Below, piece after piece: positions 55,601-64,000 of a stretch of DNA of 64,000 bases; position 1 is the first letter of the stretch, and each line of letters begins with the position of its first letter. The stretch covers positions 682,001 to 746,000 of the forward strand of contig JPHH03000008.1 of NCBI GenBank assembly GCA_000750105.3, written 5' to 3'. Position numbers and translations under genes: made by a program. The notes beneath the pieces are model-generated. The model was not told the origin of the DNA and ran no database searches. It saw only the letters and a list, made by a program, of their open reading frames with translations. This DNA is from Tolypocladium sp. Sup5 PDA-1. Its lineage: Eukaryota > Ascomycota > Sordariomycetes > Hypocreales > Ophiocordycipitaceae.

Positions 55601-58433
55601 GAACCGGAAGGAGCCATTGCGACATTTTTGGGCAGGCGGAGGCGTGAGACACCTCGCCCCCAGTGGAAGACGTCCACGAGATTCTCCATACTGGTCGCCA
55701 TCTCTTTCATGTGAAGAGGAGAAAGAAAATTCGTTGTCCGTCGGCTGCTGCAGGTACCTGAAGCCACAGAGGGTTGATTGCTGGCCTGCATGAGATAACG
55801 CACCGCGTGAAATCGAGTGGCCCATTCTCCCAGAGTTGGCGGTCCTACGGGCCAGGCCGCATGTGACAACAGCACTTTCACAAAGAGCGCTTTACTCGAT
55901 GTCAAACTGCAGGTCGAGGGTGGGTCTTCCGTGTACGGCTGGTCCTCATGGCTTGCTCGTCTCCCGACTGTGCCATGGATTACGCCCAACGCAGAGGACG
56001 GACAAGACGGAGTACTTTCCCTGCCCATGTGCCTGCACTCTGATGATCGGTGAGGATGCGTTCTTGAAATGGCATTGGACGAGCCCCCGACTTCAGTGAG
56101 GACAAACGTGCCAGCCAGTCAGGCCAGAACACACGGCATGTTAGCGAGAAAAGAGCGCATTGTTGGCATCCAAGAACCCTGCCAAAGGGCGGCGTGCAGT
56201 TCGTTGTGCATGGTCAGGAACTTACTGGCATCGTTGAGAGGTATCATTCCTGATGCATCTCGAGGCACCAAGCGGTGCTCAGTCAATGCAATTGGGGGAC
56301 GCCGATGTCGTGGTATGTATCGGCCCAGCAAAGTATCGCGGCCAACGTCCGATTGCGACATTCTCTCGCTGTGATCCCATGGCATCACGATGCGCTGCGT
56401 TTTGCATCGCATCCAGCAGTCATGCTGTCACAGAAGTCGCTAGTTTTTCACAAGCCCCCACTTGCAGACCCGCCCTTGCAGTTCGAGAATTTTTGGCTGT
56501 TGGTGCCCTGAGAGCGCGGAAGTGATCGGTCGCTCGGTCAAGCATCTCTCACCTGAGCGCTGATTGGCGATGCGACCTGAGATGGCGCGCGCCCAAGGCG
56601 GCCCTAGCAGGGTGCAGCCCAGCACCCGAGAACGATCGCCAGGCACAGGCACACGGCTTACAGCGCCGAAAGCTGGCTTGGAAATGCACCAACTGTGCAC
56701 AAATGTTCCCTTTCCTCGAGCTTGAGGTCCCGAGGAGGTGCAGGCACAGCGCTGGCTTCTTTGCGACGGCACCCACGAGTGACAAGAGCCATTCCTGGCC
56801 GTGGCCCATGGCCAAGTCCGCCTGTAGAGGTTGCTTGCGCAAGCAGACGGGCGTTGTTGCTGGTGACATTCCAGGTTGGTCTTGGCCAGCAAACGGACGC
56901 CTCTTTACTTCGAGGACGTGCTCGGCGTATTGCCCACGACTCGAGGCACATGCGCATGGCTCCATGAGTCGCTACAACGACACGGCGCTTGCGCTGACAT
57001 GGAGCGCCGAGGCAGAGCTCAGCCGTGACGGGCTTCGCCGTAGGATACCGGAAGGTTCCAGTTGTTGGCAGAGCGCACACATTAACACTGTACCAGTACT
57101 TCGTACAGTGCTGGCAGCGCGTACGGAGCATGCAAGGCACTCATGCACGGTCTTCGAGTCGCGGTTGCTGACGAGGCCCTGCGAGTCGTTCCGCCTGGCC
57201 CACTCGCCCACAATCATCAGCAAACCAGCAGCCAAATCGCCACAGCCTGTCAGGGTTGGCCACATGGAACACCTGCGAGGTACCAGGCACGAACGGAACG
57301 ATGCCGGGCCAATTGGGAGCGCAGGACAGGGTCTGCCGCAGGATGCCAGCAAGAAAAACGGCGAAAAAAAGGCGCACCCTGGCTCTTGCTTTGTTTTGCG
57401 TCGAGCACGGCCAGAGTCGAGTGCGAAGCTGGACGGAGGGGCTTACCGCCGTGGCGGCCTTGTCCCTGTTTCGCGGCCTGGCCTGCCCAGTCTTGCCAGT
57501 TCAGGCTGGCGACAAAGAGCTCATCCAGCCGTGCCAGCTCATCCAGCAAGTCGGGCAATCCAACCAGACCAGACGGGGTGCCAGGGCCGAGCTGCTCGAT
57601 GCGGGATCGCGGGCCCATGGCGACGTGTCAGGTACCCGTCTTGCCGTTGTGCACTACGCGCCGCACGGTGCATTAGCCCGGCGAGGGATCCCACCCTCCC
57701 ATGCCGCCGTCGTGGACGCACATGCTCCTCCGAGGCCGCCTGTGCGTCAGATTCGGGCTTGACGGCACTGAGTGAAACGAACCATGTGCACGAGGCAGTT
57801 CGGGCGGATGCGCACGCCACGAACAGGAGCGTTGAAAAGGCTGTTCATTGACTGGGACAACCGTCCAAACCAAACAAACTCTGTTCCTGGCGGGGAACGG
57901 ACCGCCCCTCTAACAATGGCAAAAGTTTCCAGCCAGCGCACGTTTACCAGCGGCTGTGGCAACGCTACCGCGCCACGCATCAAGTGGCTGGCCGTTCCCA
58001 CAGCGCACGACTAATACAAAGAGCAATTGTTGTATCCGTACTGTACGAGTACAGCACACCAGTCCAGGTGCGGAGCGCGGAACAAAAGAAAGGCACAGAC
58101 AGGCACGATGCAACGCTTTATCGACTCGCGGCGATCCACCCCCTGCCCACTCAGGACTCCCTGCCAGGCCTGCCCCATCCATGTCCACCACGATGGGTCA
58201 CGGAGGACCTTGATCCATCGCACCGGGGTCCAACACAATGTGGCGTTGGTCTAAACGGCGGCACCGGCTCACGACCATGTTGCAGCGCGGTGGACTCGTT
58301 GATTCTTCCCCTTGGTTCTCGAACCCGATCAAGTGGGCGTCTATTGACCCACGTCGCCTTTGACGACAAATCCTTTTACAAAATCTGCCCGTGCCACAGC
58401 AGCTCCCGCCGTCCCCCCAGCCTCCCCCATGGT
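52671..58433. other. Gene-poor intergenic region (5.8 kb)
   Basis: No reading frame here has a recognised domain or convincing exon structure. Long open frames occur (for example plus 56703-57851, 382 codons; minus 57250-57618) but their Arg/Ser/Cys-rich composition suggests GC-rich non-coding DNA. Dispersed TACTCCGTA/TACTTCGTA motifs lie at about 55131-55148, 55217-55227, 57091-57110 and 58036-58055. The region is bordered by two genes for cell-surface or secreted proteins. Confidence 0.55.
57447..57618 (-). other. Possible exon of an unrecognised gene
   Basis: From ATG 57618 a minus-strand frame reads GLVGLPDLLDELARLDELFV and WQDWAGQAAKQ, with the balanced composition of a real protein, and reaches a good donor (GGCG then GTAAGC at 57446). 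No downstream exon could be fixed. Weak evidence; it may be chance. Confidence 0.2.
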
Positions 58434-58440
58434 TATAAAG
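58434..58440 (+). promoter_or_regulatory. TATA box of the small secreted protein gene
   Basis: TATAAAG, preceded by C-rich blocks (CCCCCAG, CTCCCCCAT), which resemble stress-response or carbon-repressor type sites. It lies about 250 bases before the start codon at 58685, with a CT-rich leader between, the layout of strongly expressed fungal genes. Confidence 0.7.
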
Positions 58441-58684
58441 AACCGGCCCCGTCCCTCCGCTTCTGGCCTGTCGTTTTTGTCTCCCCATCACAGTCTTTAG
58501 TTCCACAATCCTTCGTCCTCGGACCCTTCATTCCTTGTTCAAACACTCTAGCTTCTTTCACTCCTTGAAAGCTATACATACAATCTCTTGTCGATATCTC
58601 TGAGCTCAGTCCTCGAGAATCCTCCTCACAACATCGTCCTTTGATCCAGTCCTTCTCAAAGTACCACTACAAAACACCATCAAG

Positions 58685-59188
58685 ATGCATTTCGCTACCT
58701 CTGCCATGGCCCTCGTCGCCTCCGCGGCCGCCGTCAGCGCCGGCACCGTCACCTTCTGGACCCTCGACAACGTCCAGCGCACCATCTACTTCACTGTTAA
58801 CCCTGGATCTTCCAACATCGACTCTGTCGTCGTCAACAACCAGAAGAACACGACCGTCCAGTTCCCTGACCAGTGGGTCGGCAACTTCTACGCTGTCCAG
58901 GATGGCCAGGCGAACAACGCTGGCATGCTGGGTGAGGTCAACTTCTCTGGCTGGAACGGCCTGACCTACTTCGACGTCTCTGCCATCGTCGACCCCAACG
59001 ACCACGACAACGTCAAGCAGATGTGGCCCAAGTCGTCGCAGGAGCCCATGTCCGGCTGCGAGGTCTTCCCATGCAACAACGCTTACTGGCTGCCTGACGA
59101 CGTCCAGACCAAGACCACCCAGGAGAGCGACATCATCACCACGCTGGGCTCTGGCTCCACCGGCATGTCCTTTGCTGAGTCGAACTAA
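58685..59188 (+). CDS. Small secreted protein, fungal thaumatin-like / 'DNase1-like' annotated family
   Basis: Single exon, 167 residues, with optimal-codon bias stronger than its neighbours. Signal peptide MHFATSAMALVASAAAVSAG, then a beta-rich domain: TVTFWTLDNVQRTIYF, QFPDQWVGNFYAV, GEVNFSGWNGLTYFDVSAIV and one Cys pair in GCEVFPCNNAY. The GEVNF...YFDVSAI pattern is that of fungal thaumatin-like antigen proteins; related hypocrealean proteins are often labelled DNase1, a label whose basis I cannot verify from sequence. Strong TATA, CT-rich leader and codon bias suggest a very abundant secreted product. Role unknown. Confidence 0.8.
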   Translation: MHFATSAMALVASAAAVSAGTVTFWTLDNVQRTIYFTVNPGSSNIDSVVVNNQKNTTVQFPDQWVGNFYAVQDGQANNAGMLGEVNFSGWNGLTYFDVSAIVDPNDHDNVKQMWPKSSQEPMSGCEVFPCNNAYWLPDDVQTKTTQESDIITTLGSGSTGMSFAESN

Positions 59189-60094
59189 GCGCGGACGCGC
59201 TAGCTCAGAGCGTCGGCGCTTGAAGTGCCTTCTCTTCTTCACACGCGCTGAGCGCCAACCAAGATCGTCATGATGAAACGACACGGAAGCTAGACACCAA
59301 AGATACCCCTCGAGCGTCTCTAGCAGACCCGAGGCTTTATGGGATGTGGGGAAACACAACGGATTTAGACATCTGCGGGCAGCACAGGCGCAAACCCGCG
59401 GACATGGGATTTTTCGGGGCTGGCGCGAACCACGCCCTCCACCTTATCAACCACAGGCTTGGTCCCCCCTTGGACGCACAACAAGATTGTGCGCATGGGG
59501 GTTCTCGAGGCTGGCACTCGTTTTCTACCCTTTTGGGCCTTCTTACACTCATTCAACCAACCATTTGATTATACCCCCCCTTTTCATGTACATAGTATAC
59601 ATATCCACCCACCTTTGTTGGCTTATAGATTGGGAACATTTGGACAGGAATAGAGCCCTGCCATTAGAGCAAAAATCAAACCATCATGTCCATCCTTGTG
59701 CTTGTTGCGAATTGTCTGGCAGACGAGTGAACGGCTGCCACGTGCGCTATGAGGGAAACAGGAATGTGTCTCGGGTGTGTTGGCGTGTTGGCGCCCAGGC
59801 CACGTCGTGAAACACCGCGCGACGGCCCGCGGTTGATGACCCCTGCACTCGTGTCACCAAATCGTCATCTCACGACGTTTCGCCAACAAGTAGTCCGTAC
59901 ATTTCCCCGATTCAATTCACTCGTCGCGCAGCATAGCGGTGACGTGTACTCCGTACGTAGTTGCTGTTGCTGCCGATCACTTTATTTTTGGCATGCCACG
60001 TCGGAACACGTCGTCCGCGTGCCGATCAAGATCGTTGCCAAGCACAGATCGCGTGGAGTCTCGCGATGCGCAATTTCCCAGTTTCTCGGGAAAT

Positions 60095-60116
60095 CCCCCC
60101 CCCCCCCCCCCCCCCC
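60095..60116 (+). repeat. Poly-C tract, about 22 bases
   Basis: An uninterrupted C run, followed by TCCCC. Long C/G homopolymers also occur at 1640-1651 and 43102-43112, all intergenic. Confidence 0.9.
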
Positions 60117-61124
60117 TCCCCGGCCCCTGCTGGCCCGTCCGCCGATCGGATGGGAATTAATTTCCCTGCCCCCGCGCTTGTCTCGCGGCGGTCCGTGGCG
60201 ACGGGACGAAGCGTTTCTTTATCTCGACGACATGCAGTGGCTCGCGCGCGCCGGGACCTCGTATGGCTCCCCGTGCGGATGTTGGTCTTTTGAGGTGTGA
60301 GTTATGGTGTGGTGATGGCGCTGCAGCTACCCTGATGGCGCGGGGGTTTCTTGGGGTGAGGTGCATGCGTGCAGCTGGCGTGGGACGGGAGTGAATAGTG
60401 ATGCCGCCGGGAGCGTGTTCACCGCTCGAGTTGTACGACGTGCGGTGCGTCCCAGAAGAAAGGAAGCTGAAAGGGTAAAGAGACAATCACTTGGCTAGAA
60501 AAAGGGATGGGATTGCTGACTGACCAATAACCCGGTGCCATGTACCTGGATTGACTGGGAGGGTTGTGGTCCCTGAGACGGGCTTCTACTGTCTCAGATG
60601 CAGCCTGTTAAGACCATCAAACCATCTACATACTCGTAGTTACAAGTCTCAGCCGCTGCAGTCATACCCGGGCTCCGAAGAAGCGCATCCGTCCCCGCAG
60701 GACGGCCCAGGAACCCTTGCAGCACGGTGCGTTCGTCCCAACTGCCTCCGTCTGGGATGCGGCGCCTGAAGCGATCCTAGGCCGCCTTGCTTCCGTGGTC
60801 CTCGGTAATTGGTACGTACAGGCGGCCTGGAAGAGCTTTTTCCGCGAAGATATTGGCGCTGCTTTCTGTTTGAGCGTTCAGGGGTTCTCGGGCTATGATA
60901 TCGGCGTGGTTGCTGTGGAAGAATGTGGTCCTCAGTCACCAGAAATAGGCGTAGTATCCCACGTCGTAGCTCGATATGAAGTGGCTAGACGCTTCTAGAT
61001 GAGGTTTTCCACTCGTCTGCCCTGGTGGGATGGGGGGTCCGGAGTTTGCCTCCTTCCAAGCCTCCATGTAACGTACTTGGGAAAAACTCTGGTGTACTTC
61101 GTAGTGGCGACTAATGTCTTGCAG

Positions 61125-61280
61125 TTAATCCTTCATCCAGCGCAAAATTTCCAACACAGTGCCAGTATCCTCGCCGAATTCGAGGCATACTTCGTCTTCG
61201 ACGGCCCGCTCCTCGGACCGACCGTTCTCAATCTCGGCGATGGACACCGAGGACGGCGTCGAAAGAGGCAGTCGAGGCGC
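61125..61280 (-). other. Possible terminal exon of a small gene
   Basis: A minus-strand stretch opens after a CCCTAG (61281) and reads SVSIAEIENGRSEERAVEDE, then LEFGEDTGTVLEILRWMKD and a stop at 61125. The acidic, amphipathic composition looks coded. An upstream exon may begin at the minus-strand ATG near 61406, but the splice is not settled. No family recognised. Confidence 0.25.
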
Positions 61281-61975
61281 CTAGGGTTCCCGGAACTGCC
61301 GTTGATCGTTTCGCGGGAGATCTGCAATGTGGCTGCGGCGTGGGTGTGGTGACGTCAATCTCTGTGTGGGAAGAGAGGCGGAGGAGATTGGGGGCAGTCG
61401 AGCCATGTCGGGAAAGGTGTTAGAGTTTGCGAGTTTTTACGACTTGATCTGCCTGGGACAAGCGACGCTTTTTCAAAGGGGTTAATGCTCGGTTAACCAA
61501 TCGCCGAAATACAGAAACCACTGGCTCTTCTATCCGTAGGTATTGTATGTACAGCCGCCTACTTCGTACAGACTACATGTATTGCTGCGCAGCGGATGGA
61601 GCTTAGATGCTCGACGACCCCGGAACTCGGCGAGATGCGATGATCGAATCAACGCCGTAGAGTTGCATTCGCGAGGTAGAGATTCATCAAATGATGCGCC
61701 AGGTTTCCCCGCGAGCCTGAGCGTCACCTTCAATCGTGCCGACTCCAGTTTTGCCGTCTGCTGTTGGCTGTCGATCTACGCCCAGGTTCGTATGCATGAT
61801 GGATTGGCGTTGTCTATATCAGGGGTAGACCACGTTCACTTCTTCGCACTTGGTGCCTCTTCCATGGCCGTCTTTGATACCGCCGAGTCGCGGGGAGTCG
61901 ACGGGAACATGAACTCGGGCAGAGTACTTACCTTGCCTGAACAGCAGCTATACAGGAATCTTTGCAGAATATTGT

Positions 61976-62309
61976 ATGAATGCAAGTCGCTTCGCTGATC
62001 CCTCTGATGCATGCAAGCAGACCATTGTCTCCCTCGTCCCTGGCAAGCTCACTCCGCCAACCCGGGCACATCTGGAAAAATTCGTCTTGTCGGCACGGGT
62101 CATCTCCCTGCCGCCCATGGCGAGGGCCGCAGCGTGGCCCGGATGCGCAAAAGGACGTCGTGCCGTACAAGGGGGCTAAGACGACGTACATACTCCACGA
62201 CGGCGAGTTCCTCAGTTCTGGGAGATACGCCAGGGTAGATGTCGCCGGCAGCTGGGTGAATGACGGGAAAGGGGCCACCGTATCCGAGTTTGCGCTCGTC
62301 GCAGAGTAA
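61976..62309 (+). other. Possible coding relic
   Basis: Two overlapping frames look protein-like in turn: SRFADPSDACKQTIVSLVPG (from 61976) and then, in another frame, KDVVPYKGAKTTYILHDGEF and GRYARVDVAGSWVNDGKG to a stop at 62309. They cannot be joined by a normal-length intron, so this may be a decayed gene or part of one. No family recognised. Confidence 0.25.
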
Positions 62310-62591
62310 AAGCTGTTGAGTGGCCAATGATCAGTCCTTCCCGTCAATGGCGAGATTGAGTCTGCGAAATCGTCCTGTTTGCTTGAGCTCAGAGTGACGC
62401 GCTGTTAAGTGGAATGCCAGAGGTCGGCCCCAGGGGCATCGGTTGGCCGTGTTGATTCTATACTCGAAATGTTACACATTGCCACCGGGGCCGATACTAC
62501 ATCCATTGACACAGCTGAATCAAAGCAGCCGTAAAACTCCATTCGTCGCCATCCAGACGCTCGCGCTGGCCACAAATATCCAAACACTGGC

Positions 62592-64000
62592 TCACGGCTT
62601 GTCGTCGTCCTTGGTCGGCTCCTCAACCGCAGGTGCCTCATCCTCTTTTGCCTCGTCCTTGGCCTCGTCCTTGGCCTCATCCTTTGCTTCGGCGGCTTCG
62701 GCGACTTCCCTGACCTCCTCGGCTGGAGCCTCGGTCTTCACTTCCTTGGCTTTCACAATGTCTGCGAGAAAACAGCCTGCGTCCCCAAAGCCGTCAAGCT
62801 TCCCAAGCTTGGCAGAGAAAAACTCCACGTCACGGAGCATGCTAAAGGGACGTCCGTCAGTACTCGAGACCAATCACTGGGATCCAGGAATACACACCTC
62901 TGCTGACCAGACTCTGTTTTAGGGTCCACCCCTTTAAGGGCGGCCCCGAGCTGGTCTTTGTAGCTGGAAAACACAGGCCGCATGATCATCTGTATAGATG
63001 TCTCGGGCAGGTGCTTTGTGAGTACCCTGTGGAGAGTCGTCGTCTCCTTTGCGAGCGTCTCCACGTACGGGTGCGGGCCGTCAGTCGCCGTGGAGTCCCA
63101 GTCAATTGCCTTTATGCTCTTTGCGTGAATTGCCGCTCGTCCACTCATTATGTCGACGAGCTTCTGATGGATGCTGTCCTGGTGCTCTTGTAATAGTCGT
63201 CGGACTTTGTCAAATTCACCCATGAGGCTGGACACCCCGGCACCGGAGCCCGCGTGCCGGCGAACAAATTCTCGAGTGTGAGGGACTAATGTTGCAGTGA
63301 ATGAGAGGGCCTGTGAAGCGAGTGCCAAGTGCTTCGTCGTAATGTTCTTCAGCCCAGCCGATCGAGTGGCACCGGCTCCTAGGATCAATTGAGTACAGCG
63401 TGAGTTGAACAGCTGGAGATATGCGACGAGCGAAGACGCAACATCTGTTGTCATCGACGGGATGCCAGCGATGAGGTGCAAAAAGTTGCCTATGCCTTCC
63501 AGGCATAGAATCGCCGAGTTCGGGAGCATGAATTTCTCCGATTCAATGACGGCCGCTCGGGTCTTGTCTTTTCCGGTACCATTAGGCTCGGCCGTCGCAG
63601 AGTCCTGCTTGTTCTTCTCGATCTCTTGGTATGGCACCCAGATCTTGCTGCTGTCTGTCCAGGCGGCGGCATCCTGAGTGCTGGACCCTAGGATCAGATC
63701 CAACAACTTGATGTTGTTCTCAGTAAAGTCCTTAGCATTCCATTGATCGGATTCCATGCCCTGTGCAAGCTTCTGCATCTCTGCATCTCGGTTCCACTGG
63801 ACAAATTCCCTGATGTGGCCATTAACCACAGTCTTCAACGACGTGCCACTTCTGCCCGAAATAGCCTCGCATTCATTGGCGAAATACAGATTCAGGGTGA
63901 AGTATCGCAGGAATAAGTCAAGCGGAAGGTGGGTGGCCTGCTCTGACCGGACCTTGAGAACTTTGACGATCTTGTCGTTTGCGACATCAACGGCCTGGGT
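62592..64000 (-). CDS. VPS54: VPS54, GARP tethering complex subunit (C-terminal part)
   Basis: Two exons seen on the minus strand, 64000 (open at the edge) to 62898 and 62841 to 62592; donor GTGTGT, acceptor CTTTAG. The visible 450 residues contain the Vps54 C-terminal domain: LDLFLRYFTLNLYFANECEAISG, LGAGATRSAGLKNITTKHLALASQALS and RPVFSSYKDQLGAALKGVDP, then LRDVEFFSAKLGKL. The tail is a charged KDEAKDEAKDEAKEDEA repeat, coded by 12-base tandem units near 62640-62690. GARP tethers endosome-derived vesicles to the late Golgi. The N-terminal half lies beyond the window. Confidence 0.92.

Larger units (their letters stand above)
59189..62591. other. Gene-poor intergenic region (3.4 kb)
   Basis: No complete gene found. 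It holds a run of about 22 C (60095-60116), TACTCCGTA/TACTTCGTA motifs (59946-59958, 61093-61103, 61560-61570) and two short protein-like open stretches described separately (61125-61280 minus; 61976-62309 plus). Confidence 0.55.

Noticed and set aside
56703..57851. 382-codon plus-strand open frame
   Set aside because: Composition is Arg/Ser/Ala/Cys-rich without any domain, hydrophobic core pattern or codon bias like the neighbouring genes; open frames of this sort are common in GC-rich DNA. Kept only as a note in the gene-poor region.

Overview
The window is a stretch of nuclear genome from a filamentous ascomycete (Pezizomycotina). Its genes are broken by short introns of about 45-80 bases with GTANGT-type donors, CTNAC branch points and YAG acceptors. 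Leaders are pyrimidine-rich, and coding third positions are strongly GC-biased. Gene content (Hce2 effector, DFG5-type GH76, Pezizomycotina-type Ams2/Spt21 GATA factor, DUF4048 and DUF4188 proteins) fits Sordariomycetes, perhaps Hypocreales; the genus cannot be fixed from the sequence alone. Coordinates of exons below were worked out by hand from splice signals, reading-frame continuity and recognised protein families.

Layout, left to right: MKT1 (partial, minus); a 2-oxoglutarate/Fe(II) oxygenase (plus) converging on a LIG4-like ATP-dependent DNA ligase (minus); a DUF4048 protein (plus); a membrane-anchored DUF4188 monooxygenase-like protein (plus) converging on a secreted glycosidase-like protein (minus); a secreted Hce2-type effector-like protein (minus); a 3.6 kb gene-poor gap; a GPI-anchored DFG5/DCW1 GH76 protein (plus); dihydroxyacetone kinase (plus) converging on spliceosomal SmD2 (minus), which shares a divergent promoter with a mitochondrial 3-hydroxyisobutyryl-CoA hydrolase family gene (plus). 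From 26.1 to 29.0 kb lies an accessory patch of three related retrotransposon Gag-like reading frames, all minus, at least two of them broken. Then come the Ams2/Spt21 GATA factor (plus), a SnoaL-like protein (minus) divergent from POL12 (plus), MFAP1-family splicing factor (minus), an RmlD/MAT2B-like reductase (plus), a RA-PH domain protein (plus), farnesyl diphosphate synthase (minus), CDC23/APC8 (plus), a threonine/proline-rich GPI-anchored repeat protein (minus), a 6 kb gene-poor gap, a small secreted protein with a strong TATA promoter (plus), another 3.4 kb gap with possible coding relics, and the C-terminal part of VPS54 (minus) running off the right end.

Most of the genes are conserved housekeeping genes: replication and repair (POL12, ligase), histone-gene control (Ams2), splicing (SmD2, MFAP1), cell cycle (CDC23), isoprenoid and glycerol metabolism (FPPS, DAK), valine catabolism or mitoribosome (EHD3-like), retrograde traffic (VPS54). 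Mixed in are fast-evolving surface or secreted proteins (Hce2, GH76, GPI repeat protein, small secreted protein), which border the gene-poor gaps. No biosynthetic gene cluster, rRNA, convincing tRNA or CRISPR array was seen. The most unusual parts are the Gag-like gene patch, whose copies share 3' flanks differing almost only by transitions, and a short palindromic motif (TACGAAGTA / TACGGAGTA) that recurs in intergenic DNA across the window.
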